DNA from: Paludibacteraceae bacterium
GTDB taxonomy: Bacteria > Bacteroidota > Bacteroidia > Bacteroidales > Paludibacteraceae
DNA: 64,000 nucleotides
Direction of reading: 5' to 3'
Assembly (NCBI GenBank): GCA_016937795.1
Contig: JAFGVV010000049.1
Span: forward strand, 1-64,000
The translations under genes were made by a program, and so were the position numbers. Shown here in pieces: positions 63,647 to 64,000 of this stretch. The notes under the pieces are model-generated. The model had not been told where the DNA came from. It saw only the letters and a program-made list of their open reading frames with translations, and ran no database searches. The stretch's first letter is position 1; each line of letters opens with the position of its first letter.

Positions 63647-64000
63647 TTAAACAGCCTGCTCGTGTACTCCGGCTACTGCCCTTCCCGATGGATCAGCATT
63701 TTTACGGAAGGCTTCGTCCCACTCGAGCGCAATAGGCGTACTGCAGGCCACTGAAGGCACCGAAGGCACACATGCCGATGCTGTATCCGAAGGAAAATGA
63801 TCGGCAAAAATGGTACGATAATAATACTCTTCTTTGTTCATTGGCGGATTAATGGGGAAAGTCTCATTCACGCGCGCCATTTGCTCGTCGGTCACAAGTT
63901 GTGAGGTCATTTCCTTCAGCGTATCAATCCAGTTATAACCCACCCCATCCGAGAATTGCTCTTTCTGACGCCAGGCCACACTTTCGGGTAAAAGATGCTC
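63647..64000 (-). CDS. asnB: Asparagine synthase B, C-terminal part (cut by window edge)
   Basis: 118 residues of the C-terminus; the frame is open to the last base of the window. EHLLPESVAWRQKEQFSDGVG and the end segment DPSGRAVAGVHEQA match glutamine-hydrolysing AsnB of the E. coli type. The glutaminase and most of the synthetase domain lie outside. It amidates aspartate with glutamine nitrogen and ATP. Confidence 0.92.
   Translation of the reverse strand, partial: EHLLPESVAWRQKEQFSDGVGYNWIDTLKEMTSQLVTDEQMARVNETFPINPPMNKEEYYYRTIFADHFPSDTASACVPSVPSVACSTPIALEWDEAFRKNADPSGRAVAGVHEQAV

Overview
The window is a chromosomal segment of a Bacteroidota bacterium, probably an anaerobic or facultative member of the Bacteroidales/Marinilabiliales type. 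This rests on gene content: a type IX secretion core (porP/sprF-gldK-gldL-gldM-gldN), a uppS-bamA-skp-skp cell-envelope operon, parA-parB-DUF5683-mltD, gldG, and family-specific Bacteroidota proteins (DUF6089, DUF2795). Many genes are preceded by the Bacteroidota -7 box TAnnTTTG, and Shine-Dalgarno signals are weak. I see no rRNA, tRNA, CRISPR array, transposase or phage gene.

Layout. 0.2-16 kb: a complete hexuronate (galacturonate/glucuronate) catabolic locus. On the minus strand lie a LacI regulator, tagaturonate epimerase (uxaE), an SDR-type fructuronate reductase, mannonate dehydratase (uxuA), a PfkB kinase, a LarA-type nickel racemase homologue, a Gfo/Idh oxidoreductase and pdxB. Divergently, on the plus strand, lie uxaC, kdgK, eda and a hexuronate MFS transporter. 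Together they import hexuronates, isomerise them, merge tagaturonate into fructuronate, reduce to mannonate, dehydrate to KDG, phosphorylate and cleave to pyruvate and glyceraldehyde-3-phosphate. 16-30 kb: ftsK-lolA-trxB, gldG, a CotH-kinase lipoprotein, the parAB/DUF5683/mltD/merR group, an alkaline phosphatase, a YgbA-like Cys-rich protein and an FMN-binding protein. 30-44 kb: the envelope operon (DUF6089-uppS-bamA-skp-skp), ybeY, an SpmA/SpmB-type membrane protein, a KamA radical-SAM enzyme, and three consecutive DNA-metabolism-like genes (membrane-anchored MutS-like ATPase, coiled-coil DUF2130 with a nuclease-like motif set, AlkD-like HEAT protein).

44.7-52 kb: the most unusual region. 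A minus-strand cluster encodes DsrE2, TusA, an MvhD/FlpD-like Fe-S protein, two different HdrA-like flavoproteins, a winged-helix protein and a QmoC-like HdrC/membrane fusion. A Crp/Fnr regulator is divergent, and a near-consensus CRP-type palindrome lies between them. This looks like a sulfur-carrier-linked, quinone-coupled electron transfer system that lacks the sulfate reduction enzymes within the window. 52-64 kb: tcdA and mnmA (tRNA modification), a LuxR response regulator, a CAP-domain protein, the T9SS core, DUF2795, a PduO-type cobalamin adenosyltransferase, an O-methyltransferase-like protein and the 3' end of asnB.

Intergenic space is heavily occupied by several families of short palindromic repeats: CACATAG-type, CCCCTTTAGGGG-type, CGCAAAGG-type and a CCGATTTATCGG hairpin. 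Some run into genes and supply start codons, N-termini or C-termini. The clearest case is a ~145-bp segment duplicated inside the Hdr/Qmo cluster, which gives two unrelated proteins almost the same N-terminal leader.
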